Shown here: one piece after another, positions 25,503-33,977 of the stretch
How positions within the stretch are numbered: position 1 is the first letter of the stretch
Layout of the letters: each line of letters opens with the position of its first letter
Origin: Rhodococcus triatomae
Lineage (GTDB): Bacteria; Actinomycetota; Actinomycetes; Mycobacteriales; Mycobacteriaceae
Assembly: GCF_014217785.1 (NCBI RefSeq)
Contig: NZ_CP048814.1
Span: forward strand, 2,790,001 to 2,854,000
DNA length: 64,000 nucleotides
Direction: 5' to 3'
Notes under the pieces: model-generated
Database searches by the model: none
The model's input: the letters and a program-made list of their open reading frames with translations, nothing else
What the model was told of the DNA's origin: nothing
Position numbers and translations under genes: made by a program

Positions 25503-25937
25503 ATGCCAGTGTCATTGATGGATGCTCGAATCAGCGAACTCACGTCTCCAGTGTTTCCGACAGTGGGAGACGTCCAGTTCTCCACGGTGCCTTTGGGTTT
25601 CGAATCCGCGGTGCTGATGATCAGCGGCGAGATCGACATCGTCAGCGCTCCACCCCTGCGTGAGAATTTGCGTGTGCGCGTGCAGGAGTACCGCACACTC
25701 GTGGTCGACTTCTCCGGCGTCGACTTCTTCGGCTCCGCGGGGCTGGGATTGTTCGACACGCTGGAGCAAGCCGAGCGCGACAAGGGGCTCGAATTCGAGG
25801 TCGTCTACGGTCGCTCCGTGGCCCGGATGCTCCGCGCCGCCGCGCTCGACGCCCAATGGCCCTCGTGTGCAAGCATTTACGACGCCGTTCGTGAAGTGGA
25901 AACCCGTGGTCACCGGTCGTTGGCCCCTGCGGTCTGA
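25503..25937 (+). CDS. STAS-domain anti-sigma factor antagonist
   Basis: This 144-residue protein has a STAS domain at about residues 25-125, with the strand and helix around VVDFSGVDFFGSAGLGLFDTL. In SpoIIAA/RsbV proteins the Ser in D-x-S-x-x-x-D-S-S/A is phosphorylated by an anti-sigma kinase. Here the corresponding segment is DFFGSAG, with Ser near residue 78. GAAGGGAGAG precedes the ATG at 25503. It would release a stress sigma factor by binding the kinase. No kinase or sigma gene lies directly beside it, though an ECF sigma/ANTAR pair lies 1 kb away on the other strand. Confidence 0.8.
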   Translation: MPVSLMDARISELTSPVFPTVGDVQFSTVPLGFESAVLMISGEIDIVSAPPLRENLRVRVQEYRTLVVDFSGVDFFGSAGLGLFDTLEQAERDKGLEFEVVYGRSVARMLRAAALDAQWPSCASIYDAVREVETRGHRSLAPAV

Positions 25938-26016
25938 GAAGACCGCATTCAGGTCGGCCACCCCGGCCCGGGCGCAGGTGTAGTCCCCTGTGCCGCCATC
26001 GAGGAAGGTGAAATCC

Positions 26017-26412
26017 ATGACCGAACCAACACCCGATGAGCTCTCGACCGTGCAACTCGTCGAACGGCTACAGCAGCAGACGACCGAGCTGGTGAAGACC
26101 GAGATCCGAGATGCGGTGGAGGAGGTCAGGACCAAGAGCACGCGCGTCGGGATCGGTGTCGGGATCTCCGGGGCGGGCACATTGCTCGTTTTCTTCGGGC
26201 TGGCAACCCTGGTGGCAGCCGCGGTTCTCGGACTGGCGAATGCCGTGCCGGCCTGGCTGGCCGCGCTGATCGTGGGCGGAGCCCTTCTCGTCGTCGGAGG
26301 CGGTGTGGCCGCCTTCGGGGCTCAGCGCGCCAAGTCGGCGGTACCGCCGGTGCCCGAGCGCACCGCCCAGAGCGTCCGGAAAGATGTTACGACTGTGAAG
26401 GAGCACCTCTGA
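26017..26412 (+). CDS. Actinobacterial phage-holin-family membrane protein (PF07332 type)
   Basis: This 131-residue protein begins with a soluble helix (STVQLVERLQQQTTELVKTEIRDA) and then has two membrane segments at about residues 48-72 and 78-102. This is the pattern of the so-called holin superfamily III/PhiHol proteins common on actinobacterial chromosomes; despite the name it is not evidence of a prophage. AAGGTGAAATCC precedes the ATG at 26017. Its stop overlaps the next start (TGATG), so it is the first gene of a coupled three-gene operon. Confidence 0.85.
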   Translation: MTEPTPDELSTVQLVERLQQQTTELVKTEIRDAVEEVRTKSTRVGIGVGISGAGTLLVFFGLATLVAAAVLGLANAVPAWLAALIVGGALLVVGGGVAAFGAQRAKSAVPPVPERTAQSVRKDVTTVKEHL

Positions 26413-26675
26413 TGACCAGCCCCTTCGAAGGACCGGACCACACGTCGGCCGACGGCTCGCCTCCCGTTGCGCAGCAGCGCGAGGAACTCGCTGAGACGGT
26501 CGACGCCCTGACGAAGAAGCTGGATGTGCCGGCCCGGGCGAACGCCGCGGCCGCCGATACCGCGCACGCTGCCGCCGTCACGGTGCGGGAGAATCAGCCG
26601 TTCGTCGTCATCGCCGCCGTCGCCGTGGTGTCGGCAATCGTCGCGGCCGTCGTGGTCCGGCGTCGGCGCCGATAG
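26412..26675 (+). CDS. DUF3618-family protein
   Basis: This 87-residue protein has a central helix (QQREELAETVDALTKKLDVPARA), one membrane segment at about residues 60-80 and a poly-Arg tail. The helix is the DUF3618 signature, resembling motifs that form amphipathic helices next to membranes. It overlaps the preceding gene by one base. It is regularly found between the holin-like gene and a DUF4235 gene in actinobacteria. Role unknown; envelope stress is suggested by the neighbours. Confidence 0.82.
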   Translation: MTSPFEGPDHTSADGSPPVAQQREELAETVDALTKKLDVPARANAAAADTAHAAAVTVRENQPFVVIAAVAVVSAIVAAVVVRRRRR

Positions 26676-26684
26676 GAGACAGTG

Positions 26685-26954
26685 ATGAGCGTTGTGTCGA
26701 AGGCTCTGTACAAGCCGTTGTCGATCGGGACGAGCGTGATCGGCGGCCTCGCCGCGGGCGCCGTCTTCAACCAGATCTGGAAGCGGATCTCTTCCGAGCC
26801 CGGAAAGCCCGAGCCCCAGGATCTTCAGCGCAGCACCAGCGAAGTCCTCATTGCCGCGGCGCTCCAAGGGCTGGTCTTCGGTCTCGTGCGGGCTGCCGTC
26901 GATCGTGCCGGTGCCCGCGGCTACGAGGCGATGACTCACAGCGATCCGAATTGA
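26685..26954 (+). CDS. DUF4235 membrane protein
   Basis: This 89-residue protein has two membrane-compatible segments and the DUF4235 pattern: YKPLSIGTSVIGGLAAGAVFNQIWKRI, then EVLIAAALQGLVFGLVRAAVDRAGARG. AGGAGA lies seven bases before the start, and either GTG 26682 or ATG 26685 could be used. It is the last gene of the holin-like/DUF3618/DUF4235 set. Function unknown. Confidence 0.82.
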   Translation: MSVVSKALYKPLSIGTSVIGGLAAGAVFNQIWKRISSEPGKPEPQDLQRSTSEVLIAAALQGLVFGLVRAAVDRAGARGYEAMTHSDPN

Positions 26955-27013
26955 CGACCGTCACTCGGGCAGCGAGGAAGAGTCCGCGAGTAGGGCGGCC
27001 ACCACCCCGATCG

Positions 27014-27832
27014 TCATCGTGGGCTACGCCTCGCGGCGTTGTCGACGATCTCGGCGGCGATCTCTCGTAGTTTGCGGTTGGTGGATTGCGATTGCCGACG
27101 CAGAACGAAGAATGCCGCGTCCGCGTCGATTCCGAGTGAGGACATGAGGATGCCCTTGGCCTGTTCGACCGGCGCCCGGTGGGCGATCGCGGCTCGGATC
27201 TTGTCGGCGACTTCCACCGCAGACTGGTAGCGGGAGAAGTCGCCGATGGCGCTGGACGCGGACGAGGTGAGGATGTCGATGATCTGGGCGTCTATCGCAT
27301 CGAATGCCGCGGGACCCCGTCCGTAGAGATTCAACGCTCCGAACGACTCCCCGGCACGCAGCGGAGCGGCGAGGAACGAGTGAATCCCCTCGGCGCGGGC
27401 TGCGAGCGCGAACTCCGGCCACCGTTGCTCGGCACCGTCCACGTCGACCAGGGTCACCTCACCGGTGCGGGCGGCATGCAGGCACGGGCCCTCATCGGCC
27501 TCGTACTGCTGCTCGTCGACGGCGAGTGTGCGCTCGTCGGTGTGGACGGCGGTGTAGACGCGTCCGCCGAGGGCGATGGTCACGCCCGCGCTGTCCGCAC
27601 CGACGATGGTCTGCGTCGCGGACTCCACGACCCGCTGGAGCAGCACGATCAACCCGTCCTCGTCGTCGATCGACTGCCCGAGCGCGACCAGCAGCTTTCC
27701 CAGGGTGATCGCGTCGAGGCGTGAGTCCGCGCCGGTGACGAGAGGGTCGATCGCCGATTCTGTGCCGATGACGGGAACGGAGTCCTCGACCTGCTTCGTG
27801 CCATCCATACGTTCACCGTTCCCTCGTGCCAT
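27014..27832 (-). CDS. GAF-ANTAR RNA-binding regulator
   Basis: This 272-residue protein has a GAF sensor domain (about residues 55-185, ending GALNLYGRGPAAFDA) and an ANTAR domain at the C-terminus (about 205-265, EVADKIRAAIAHRAPVEQAKGILMSSLGIDADAAFFVLRR). ANTAR domains bind paired RNA hairpins and act as antiterminators. The start at 27832 follows GAGGA at a suitable distance; MDGTKQ at 27808 is an alternative. It lies 64 bp downstream of an ECF sigma gene on the same strand, suggesting joint stress control. Confidence 0.87.
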   Translation of the reverse strand: MARGNGERMDGTKQVEDSVPVIGTESAIDPLVTGADSRLDAITLGKLLVALGQSIDDEDGLIVLLQRVVESATQTIVGADSAGVTIALGGRVYTAVHTDERTLAVDEQQYEADEGPCLHAARTGEVTLVDVDGAEQRWPEFALAARAEGIHSFLAAPLRAGESFGALNLYGRGPAAFDAIDAQIIDILTSSASSAIGDFSRYQSAVEVADKIRAAIAHRAPVEQAKGILMSSLGIDADAAFFVLRRQSQSTNRKLREIAAEIVDNAARRSPR

Positions 27833-27896
27833 CTGATCCGTGTCCTCGTCGATTATTCCTGCTGCGGCACCCAGGGCAGTGTCCCGCTGCCAGGTT

Positions 27897-28529
27897 CTAC
27901 TTCCAGTGAGCCAGCTCGTGGGCCAGGTTTGCCCGGGCGCGTCGGTGGTGGCCCCGCGCGGCGTCGGCGCTCAACCCCAGGCGGGTGCCGATCGCCGGAA
28001 ACGTGTGGCCCTCGACCTCCCGGAGGATCCAGACGTCGCGTTGGCGGTCCGGTAGCTGCGCCAACGCCACCGACAGGGCGCCGACGAAGGCTGCACTCGT
28101 CGCCACTGCGCTGGTCTCGAACGTCGTGGCGGCAGGCAGTGTGGAGAACGAGTCGGTATCGACCGGCACCGATCGATACGACCGGTAGAGATCCGCAATC
28201 TTCCGCCGACAGATCGCGACGAGCCAGTTCTCGAACGACGACTCCTGCCGGAAGCCCGGGATCTGCCTCCACGCCGCGATGAATGTTTCCTGCACGACAT
28301 CGTGGACATCGGAGTTGCGCACGGCTCCGCGCGCGTACCGGTAGAGCGCCGCCGCATGGCCTCTCACCAACTGATCGAACGCTGCTCGATCCCCGTCGGC
28401 GGCGCGGCGTAGCAGTTCGTGCTCGTCCCTCCGGACGACGTCGGAGTGCACGGTCGGAGTCGACCCGGACTGAACGGCAACCGGTGGCACCAGCAAATCG
28501 ACGCACTCCTCCCATGACGGCGCCGTCAT
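27897..28529 (-). CDS. ECF-family RNA polymerase sigma factor
   Basis: This 210-residue sigma factor has region 2 at about residues 45-115 (AFDQLVRGHAAALYRYA, then DVVQETFIAAWR and FENWLVAICRRKIADLYR) and region 4 at about 150-205 (LPDRQRDVWILREVEGHTFPAIGTRLGLSADAARGHHRRAR). An N-terminal extension of about 35 residues is unusual. No anti-sigma factor is next to it. It may be transcribed with the downstream GAF-ANTAR gene. Confidence 0.85.
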   Translation of the reverse strand: MTAPSWEECVDLLVPPVAVQSGSTPTVHSDVVRRDEHELLRRAADGDRAAFDQLVRGHAAALYRYARGAVRNSDVHDVVQETFIAAWRQIPGFRQESSFENWLVAICRRKIADLYRSYRSVPVDTDSFSTLPAATTFETSAVATSAAFVGALSVALAQLPDRQRDVWILREVEGHTFPAIGTRLGLSADAARGHHRRARANLAHELAHWK

Positions 28530-28741
28530 GGAGGAGAGGCGAGCGGCTACTGCGGCCGCGGGTTCACCTTAGCGTCAGGAATGTCGGGTCGAGAAACGGC
28601 CCGACCCGGGCTGGGACCGTGGATGCCGAGTAGTAGCTGTGGATCTTGGGCGGCCAGGGCTGTGCACGGTCGGAGTTGCGCGCAAGTTGCAGGCATCCGC
28701 GCATACTGCAACCTGCGCGACGTGGCGGGAACCTGCGCGGT

Positions 28742-29737
28742 TCACCGCGAAGGCGGTGACCCCAGCGCGTCGACGACCGGCAGGTCGCTGAACGGGTCTC
28801 CGCCGAACATCGTCCCGGTGACGCGATCGTCGAAGCGCTGCCGCACCAGTGGGTAGGCGGCGTCGGGCAGGGCGTAGAAGTACACGCGCGGCAGCATCTC
28901 GTTCACCGTGTCGATGTAGTACTCGACGAACTCGGCGACATTCGGATCGTCCAACATGTCCGTCGAGACGTAGAGGAACAGTGGCCGCGTCAACGGTGTG
29001 TAGCGGCCGGACTGTGCGTTCTCGCGGGACGGAGTGACACCGTCGATCGCGACGTTGCTGATCCTGTCCCGGTACTCCTCGTCGGCGGCGAGATAGTTGC
29101 CCACGCCCATGAATCCCAGCGAGTCGTCGTCCTCGGCAACCCAGCCGGCGAGCTCTGCCATATCATCCGTGGCCCGGTAGTCGCTGCGGATCCGGCCGGC
29201 TTCTCCGGTCACGAAGTGGGTGAAGTACTCGAACGTCGCCGAGCCCTCCGGCCGGCCGAAGAGTGAAATCTGCCGGTCCGGCCACTCCTCGCGGACGTCC
29301 TGCCACGTCTGCACGTCCGAATCCGGCGACCAGATACGGGAAAGCTCGTCGAACGTGAGGTCGGAGGCGAAGCTGTTGTTCTCGTTGCGGACCAGGCTCA
29401 GCGCGTCGAGCGCGATCGGCAGTTCGATGAACTCGACACCGTTGTCCGCGCACATCTGCACGAAGTCGATCCGCTGCCCGGCTCCGGGTATCGCCTCGGA
29501 GGCGTTGTTGATCGCGGTCTCGCCCGCGCAGAACCGCTCGAACCCGGCGAGCGTTCCCTCCGCCGCGATGTCGACCGCGAACCGTCCGTCGCGGGCGATG
29601 GCTGCGGTGACAGGAGCGACGGTCGCCGAACCGGATATCTCGATCGGGGTCGATTCTCCGTTGCCGCCACAGGCTGCCAGTGAGGCAGTCAGCGCCGCGG
29701 CGGCGACAATGGCTGTCCCCCTCAGTCGCTCACGCAT
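28742..29737 (-). CDS. PstS-like phosphate-binding lipoprotein
   Basis: This 331-residue protein is exported and lipidated: hydrophobic helix at residues 8-20 and lipobox SLAAC with Cys23. It has the type II periplasmic-binding fold of PstS proteins, with ISGSATVAPVT near the start and GRPEGSATFEYF in the second lobe as the expected phosphate-contact loops. No PstC, PstA or PstB lies nearby. Instead it closes an operon with a Na/Pi-type symporter and a coiled-coil protein. Its start (29737) overlaps the coiled-coil gene by 8 bases. It may feed phosphate to the symporter or sense it. Confidence 0.78.
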   Translation of the reverse strand: MRERLRGTAIVAAAALTASLAACGGNGESTPIEISGSATVAPVTAAIARDGRFAVDIAAEGTLAGFERFCAGETAINNASEAIPGAGQRIDFVQMCADNGVEFIELPIALDALSLVRNENNSFASDLTFDELSRIWSPDSDVQTWQDVREEWPDRQISLFGRPEGSATFEYFTHFVTGEAGRIRSDYRATDDMAELAGWVAEDDDSLGFMGVGNYLAADEEYRDRISNVAIDGVTPSRENAQSGRYTPLTRPLFLYVSTDMLDDPNVAEFVEYYIDTVNEMLPRVYFYALPDAAYPLVRQRFDDRVTGTMFGGDPFSDLPVVDALGSPPSR

Positions 29738-30026
29738 GGCCCGGGTGCCTGCCCGCGTCGCTGCCGGATCCGTCCCCCGCCTCGCTACCGTCGTGCGCGA
29801 CTTCGCGAAACGCTTCCTCGAAGAAGACGCGGACCTCGTGCCAGCGCACGCGGCTGTTCGCCAAGTGCTCGGCGAGCCGGTCGATCTCGGCGTGCTGCAG
29901 GCGATGGGTCCTCCGGGACGCCAACTCGCGTCGGAGGAGCGCAACGGTGTCCTCCGCGTCCGCCAGGGATCGCTCGAGTTCACGTTCCAAGTCGTCGCGT
30001 CTACGTGCATCGGTGTCGTCGGTCAT
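29730..30026 (-). CDS. Small charged coiled-coil protein
   Basis: This 98-residue protein has a long charged helix (about residues 10-80) with heptad-like Leu spacing: DLERELERSLADAEDTVALLRRELASRR. The tail is Gly/Asp/His-rich. No membrane segment or known domain is visible. It lies between the Na/Pi symporter and the PstS-like lipoprotein, 20 bp after the former and overlapping the latter. This suggests a cytoplasmic partner of the symporter, as PhoU-like helical domains are in other Na/Pi systems, though I see no PhoU motif. Confidence 0.55.
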   Translation of the reverse strand: MTDDTDARRRDDLERELERSLADAEDTVALLRRELASRRTHRLQHAEIDRLAEHLANSRVRWHEVRVFFEEAFREVAHDGSEAGDGSGSDAGRHPGHA

Positions 30027-30046
30027 GTGACGCTCCCAGTCCTCGG

Positions 30047-31270
30047 TTACAGCAAGACACTCAGCGCGATCAGAACGAGCGGGAGGGCGATGAATACGCC
30101 CAACACCCAGACTGCCGCGTAGATCTTCTTCTCCGCAGCGAGATTTGCCAGCCACTGCGCGCCCATGACAGGTAGTGGGCGCAGGAACGGCAGGCCGAAT
30201 ATCAGTGTGATAGCGAACAGGTTGAACAGGACATGGATATAGGCGCCCTGGAGGGCGAGAGTTGCTTCGACACCGCTGAATCCGAACGCGGCGATCAGTG
30301 CAGTCGCCGTTGTCCCGATGTTCGCGCCCAGCGTGAAGGGATAGACCTGACGCAGGGTGAAGATGCCTGACCCGGCCATCGGGACGACGAGGCTCGTGGT
30401 GGTCGACGACGACTGGACCATGACGGTGATGATCGGCCCGGAGGCGATTCCGCTCATCGGGCCGCGCCCGATCGCCGTGTGCAGGACCTTTTCCGCACGT
30501 CCGACCATGAGGAGTTTGAGTAGCTTGGCGATGAGCGTGATGACCAGGAGGATCAGCGCGACGCCGATCAAGATCAGTGCGATGCCGAACCACGGGTCGG
30601 GCAGCGGACCGGCAATCCACTTGACCACAGCCGTCCCCGGTGTGGTGAATGCCTGCACCGTCGAACCGATCCCCGAGAAGACCGCCGCGATGATCCCGCC
30701 GTCCGAGCCCGACGTCTGGTTCGCAAGCCATTCCGAACTCTTCGCCAGTATCCCGAACATCAACTCCAGCGGGAGGAATATGGCTACGGCGAGCAAATTG
30801 TAGAAATCGTGGATACTCGCCGCACCGAAAGCTCGGCGAAACGAATCCTTGTCGCGCACCATGCCGAGGCTCACCAGCGTGCTCGTGATGGTCGTGCCGA
30901 TGTTCGCGCCGAGCATGACGGGCACGGCGATCGCGATGGGCAGGCCACCCGCGACCATGCCGACGGTGATCGCCGTGGTCGTTGTCGACGACTGGGTCGC
31001 GACTGTTGCGAGCACGCCGATCATCAACGCGATGAACGGGTTCGAGGCGAACTGGAACAGTTCTCCGGCTTGACCGCCGGTGGCGGACTTGAAGCCCGCG
31101 CCGATGAGACCGACAGCAGTGATCAATGTGTAGATGCCGAATGCGATGCCGAGCCAATTGATGACTTTCTGGCTGCGCTCAGACCATCCGAGATAATCGA
31201 GAGGGCCCTTCAGCGCCGCACTGGCACCAGAGGGTGATTCAGTGGCGCCTTCCAGCGGTGGCGTAGCCAT
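30047..31270 (-). CDS. Na+/phosphate cotransporter (NptA/PF02690 type)
   Basis: This 407-residue protein has about nine membrane segments and the inverted duplicated core of the SLC34/NptA family. The QSSTTTT motif occurs at residues 93-99, and a second QSSSTTT in the other repeat, each followed by LGANIGTT (the sodium/phosphate site). It lacks the C-terminal PhoU-like domain of some bacterial members. It is the first gene of a three-gene minus-strand operon with a coiled-coil protein and a PstS-like lipoprotein. The role is probably low-affinity phosphate movement. Confidence 0.9.
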   Translation of the reverse strand: MATPPLEGATESPSGASAALKGPLDYLGWSERSQKVINWLGIAFGIYTLITAVGLIGAGFKSATGGQAGELFQFASNPFIALMIGVLATVATQSSTTTTAITVGMVAGGLPIAIAVPVMLGANIGTTITSTLVSLGMVRDKDSFRRAFGAASIHDFYNLLAVAIFLPLELMFGILAKSSEWLANQTSGSDGGIIAAVFSGIGSTVQAFTTPGTAVVKWIAGPLPDPWFGIALILIGVALILLVITLIAKLLKLLMVGRAEKVLHTAIGRGPMSGIASGPIITVMVQSSSTTTSLVVPMAGSGIFTLRQVYPFTLGANIGTTATALIAAFGFSGVEATLALQGAYIHVLFNLFAITLIFGLPFLRPLPVMGAQWLANLAAEKKIYAAVWVLGVFIALPLVLIALSVLL

Positions 31271-31573
31271 CGACGCTCCATTCCGGGAACGGTAAGCAGG
31301 GGTGGACCCTTTTACGGCTACAGATCATCACGACAACACATGCACACGACTATCGCAGGGTGAACAGGAGAGGAACGTGACAAAACGGACGAGGGTTCCG
31401 CGGTACGGTATCGCACGCTGTCACGTCGCACTCGCCGGCCCTCGACGCGGGGTGAACGCTGCGCCGGAACGCGCCGACCCGGCCTCGGCATCGAGCCGTC
31501 GGGGCGGCCGGTGTCAAGGAGCGAAGAAGGGGCGCCCCGCGAGTGGGAACGCCCTCTACCTGCTGGAATGTGG
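31271..31573. other. Intergenic region without a recognisable gene
   Basis: This 303-bp stretch lies between the Na/Pi symporter start and the broken tRNA-Gly gene. It should hold the promoter of the phosphate operon on the minus strand. Open frames here have no family resemblance, and I see no RNA gene or terminator. Confidence 0.5.
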
Positions 31574-31620
31574 TGGAGCCGATGACGGGAATCGAACCCG
31601 CGTATTCAGCTTGGGAAGCT
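31574..31620 (-). pseudogene. 3' half of the host tRNA-Gly(CCC), left junction of element 2
   Basis: Read on the minus strand, this is the second half of a tRNA: part of the anticodon stem-loop, variable loop, T-arm (GCGGG-TTCGATT-CCCGT), acceptor strand CATCGGC, discriminator T and encoded CCA. The matching 5' half is at 41202-41241. Joined, they make a normal 71-nt tRNA with acceptor GCCGATG/CATCGGC and loop TTCCCAA (anticodon CCC). The gene is broken at the anticodon loop by element 2. Confidence 0.88.
31608..31620. repeat. attL core of element 2 (13 bp)
   Basis: AGCTTGGGAAGCT is identical to 41202-41214. It corresponds to the anticodon stem-loop of tRNA-Gly(CCC), the classical crossover site for a subgroup of tyrosine integrases. 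Confidence 0.85.
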
Positions 31621-31724
31621 ATCCAATACCCGGTTCGTGTGCGCTGGTGGGCGGCCCGATTGGGTCACTCACCAGGGCAAACATACCACGGGTGTTACAA
31701 CGTGCAACAACGTGAAACAACGGC

Positions 31725-31757
31725 GCTCTGGGCACGCTCTGGGCACGCTCTGGGCAC
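31725..31757. repeat. Three tandem 11-bp repeats near attL (candidate integrase arm sites)
   Basis: GCTCTGGGCAC occurs three times head to tail at 31725, 31736 and 31747, followed by GGGGCAC. The shared TGGGCAC block recurs near the other end of the element at 40962 and 40973, also 11 bp apart. The rest of 31621-32144, about 520 bp, shows no convincing gene; ACAACGTG-type repeats lie at about 31696-31721. Confidence 0.6.
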
Positions 31758-32144
31758 GGGGCACGAACCGTTCGAACGATCGTTGCCAGTCGAACACGTC
31801 GACCCCGTGGTTCTTCGAAGTGCTCAACCAATGGTTGGCGGGTTCCGGTGATCTTCCACTGAATGACCATTCCGAAGACGGCCGACGTCACGTCCGGCGC
31901 GGCCGATCTGTTCCGACATCGGCAATGTCGGTCGATGAAATCGCGCTGGAAGTGCTCGACACGTCCGGGCCGAACTGTCGTCGGTCGGTATCCGGGCCGA
32001 AGTCGACCCGCCCCGTCTGATCGTCGGGCGGCGATGTACTACGAAGCGCAGCAGACAAACCTGTAGACGAACCGTGGTATCCCGAATGGCACAACTACCT
32101 GGACAACGAAGAGCATCGTTGTTTCGTACGACAGACCGTCGCGC

Positions 32145-32567
32145 CTACGAAGTACAGCCGTTGGTGCGGTCGCGGCGTCGCTGGCGGCGTCGGCGGTCGT
32201 CGTCTCGCTGGCACTGTCTGCACCGACCGAGTGCATCCCGACCGTGCGCGGCGATCTCGTGTCCACGTAGACAGTGCGGTTTGCGGGGTCCGCCGAGATC
32301 GCGGGTCGCGTGGCACTTGCGGCATCTCGGCGAATATCGGGCGACGTCGAGACTGAACCGACGAACGGGTCGATCGACGAACCCGCCGATGTGCTCGACG
32401 ATCTCGTTCGGGTCGGTCCCGTCGTACGACCAATCACGGGCCGGTCGGCCGCAGTCGACACACTGATATGTGGTCGCTTTGCCGCGTGTGCGGTAGACGC
32501 GTTTATGTGCGGCCGTGTAGGTGAGCGTGTCAGAATCGTTGCAGCCGTGTGTGTTTGGCGTATTCAT
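32145..32567 (-). CDS. HNH-like zinc protein, element 2
   Basis: This 140-residue protein has several CxxC pairs (CVDCG, CRKCH, CRQCQ) and the pattern YTAAHKRVYRTRGKA ... Y..RCRKCH seen in small HNH proteins of actinophages. A highly basic Arg-rich C-terminus suggests nucleic-acid binding. The ATG at 32567 overlaps the stop of the upstream gene (ATGA). In phages such proteins often sit beside packaging genes, but here they end the element. Confidence 0.6.
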   Translation of the reverse strand: MNTPNTHGCNDSDTLTYTAAHKRVYRTRGKATTYQCVDCGRPARDWSYDGTDPNEIVEHIGGFVDRPVRRFSLDVARYSPRCRKCHATRDLGGPRKPHCLRGHEIAAHGRDALGRCRQCQRDDDRRRRQRRRDRTNGCTS

Positions 32568-33283
32568 CGGAGGGCGGCCCGTGCTCGGTGGCACGCCGTG
32601 AGGACGTCCCGGCCGCCCTGTCCGATCGTGGCGTAGTCGGCGTAACCGTGAGTGAGCGCGGTAGGCGGTTCGGTGGGGCGTCCGGCCCGGCGGGCGGCGT
32701 GTTCGTATTGCTCGGCGCGCACGGAGTACAGAGTGAGCAGGGGCGCGGTATCGCGAACAAGGGCGGTTGTGGTGCGTTCGACGTCGACGATCCACGACCG
32801 GAGCGCGGTCCGGTAGGCGTCGGCGTCCCGTCCGGCGGCGTCGGCGGCCCGGCGGGCGTCGTCGAGCTTCGACGGGAGGACAGCAGGGATCGCGGCCGGG
32901 GCGGCGGGTGCGCGGCGTAGGGCGCGTTCGATGGATCGCCCCCGGTCGGCGAGCGCGGCGACGATGCGGTGTTCGTCGGCGGGGATCACGGACACGTCGG
33001 CCGGGTTGACGGCCGGGCGGCGCGGTATCCCAACCTCACGGAGCAGGGCGTCGAACGCGTCGGCGTCGTCGGGTTGGGTTGCGTCGTGCAGCATTCGGCG
33101 GGCGGCGGTGATTGTGGCGTCACGGGCCGATCGGCCCGCTTTGATCGTGAGGGCGTGCGCTTCGCTACGGTCGGCCGCTACTTGCGCCTGTGCTGCCTCC
33201 AAAGCGTCTTTGAGCCCGGCCGCTATGTCCGGGGCCGACGCATTGAATCCGATTGCGGACAGTGCCGCTTTCCATGCTCGCAT
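32564..33283 (-). CDS. Ala-rich helical protein of unknown function, element 2
   Basis: This 239-residue protein is mostly helical, rich in Ala, Asp and Arg, with coiled-coil-like stretches (DIAAGLKDALEAAQAQVAADRSEAHALTIKA). It has no signal peptide or membrane segment. The stop overlaps the start of the HNH-like gene, so the two are coupled. I do not recognise a family. Position near the end of the element and helical content would fit a scaffold-like or DNA-transaction protein, but this is only a guess. Confidence 0.55.
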   Translation of the reverse strand: MRAWKAALSAIGFNASAPDIAAGLKDALEAAQAQVAADRSEAHALTIKAGRSARDATITAARRMLHDATQPDDADAFDALLREVGIPRRPAVNPADVSVIPADEHRIVAALADRGRSIERALRRAPAAPAAIPAVLPSKLDDARRAADAAGRDADAYRTALRSWIVDVERTTTALVRDTAPLLTLYSVRAEQYEHAARRAGRPTEPPTALTHGYADYATIGQGGRDVLTACHRARAALR

Positions 33284-33476
33284 CCTGCTATCTGCCTTTC
33301 ATGTGGTCGTCCGGGTTCGTCCACTTGAGCGACGCGGCGCGCCCCCGGAGGATGCCGTTACCCGGCCTGTTTCCTGTCGTCGTTTGAAAAGTTGGTGACG
33401 GCGGATCACACGAAGGGGCCGGAGCGCGAGCGCGATACCGGCGCACGTGTCGGCGCGCCGTGGTAGACGTCGTGGC

Positions 33477-33932
33477 ATGACGGCGAGACGGGGCGGCATA
33501 CCACGGCGTAGCGCATCTATGCCGGTCAAACGCGGGCCGGGTGCGGGACTCCGCAACGATCCGGTCGGGTCGTACGATCCCGCGATCGCGGCGGAGATGG
33601 CGCGGCAGCGAGCAGCGAAACGACGCACACCGGAGCAGGCGGCGGAGTTGCGCGCCAAGCGGTTGCAGTGGTCGCGGATCGCGGGCCGGATGAAACCACG
33701 CGTGTTCGAGATGTACGGCACGTTGTGCTGGTTGTGCCAGCGCGCCGAAGCAACGACGGCAGATCACGTGACACCGCTCAGTAAGGGCGGTTCGGTCGAC
33801 GATCTCGTGAACTTGCGGCCCTGTTGTGCGAGCTGCAACTACGCGCGTGGTGATCGCGACCCCGAAGAGTTCCGGGCGACGTTGCGCGCGAAGTTCCCGA
33901 AGGTCAAACCGTCCCGAAACTGGTTCGGCTAG
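33477..33932 (+). CDS. HNH endonuclease, element 2
   Basis: This 151-residue protein has a canonical HNH domain at about residues 78-130: CWLCQRAEATTADHVTPLSKGGSVDDLVNLRPCCASCN, with two Cys pairs for structural zinc, the catalytic DH and the Asn. The N-terminal half is basic. It is the only clear gene of the element on the plus strand, facing the opposite direction from its neighbours. The start could be 33477 or MPVKRGPG at 33519. In cos-type phages and their satellites such nucleases assist terminase cleavage. Confidence 0.82.
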   Translation: MTARRGGIPRRSASMPVKRGPGAGLRNDPVGSYDPAIAAEMARQRAAKRRTPEQAAELRAKRLQWSRIAGRMKPRVFEMYGTLCWLCQRAEATTADHVTPLSKGGSVDDLVNLRPCCASCNYARGDRDPEEFRATLRAKFPKVKPSRNWFG

Positions 33933-33977
33933 AGCCTGATTCCCGGCCCCGTTCGGTATAGGTCCACTTTCGCCGAA

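Noticed and set aside
26017..26412. Prophage remnant suggested by the holin-like protein
   Set aside because: This family is a common chromosomal actinobacterial protein and sits with DUF3618 and DUF4235 genes; no phage genes are nearby.
31302..31715. A 137-residue frame overlapping the tRNA-Gly fragment
   Set aside because: It reads through the tRNA 3' half and att core and has no family resemblance.
31725..31757. CRISPR-like array from short repeats
   Set aside because: Units are 11 bp in direct tandem without spacers and no cas genes exist in the window.
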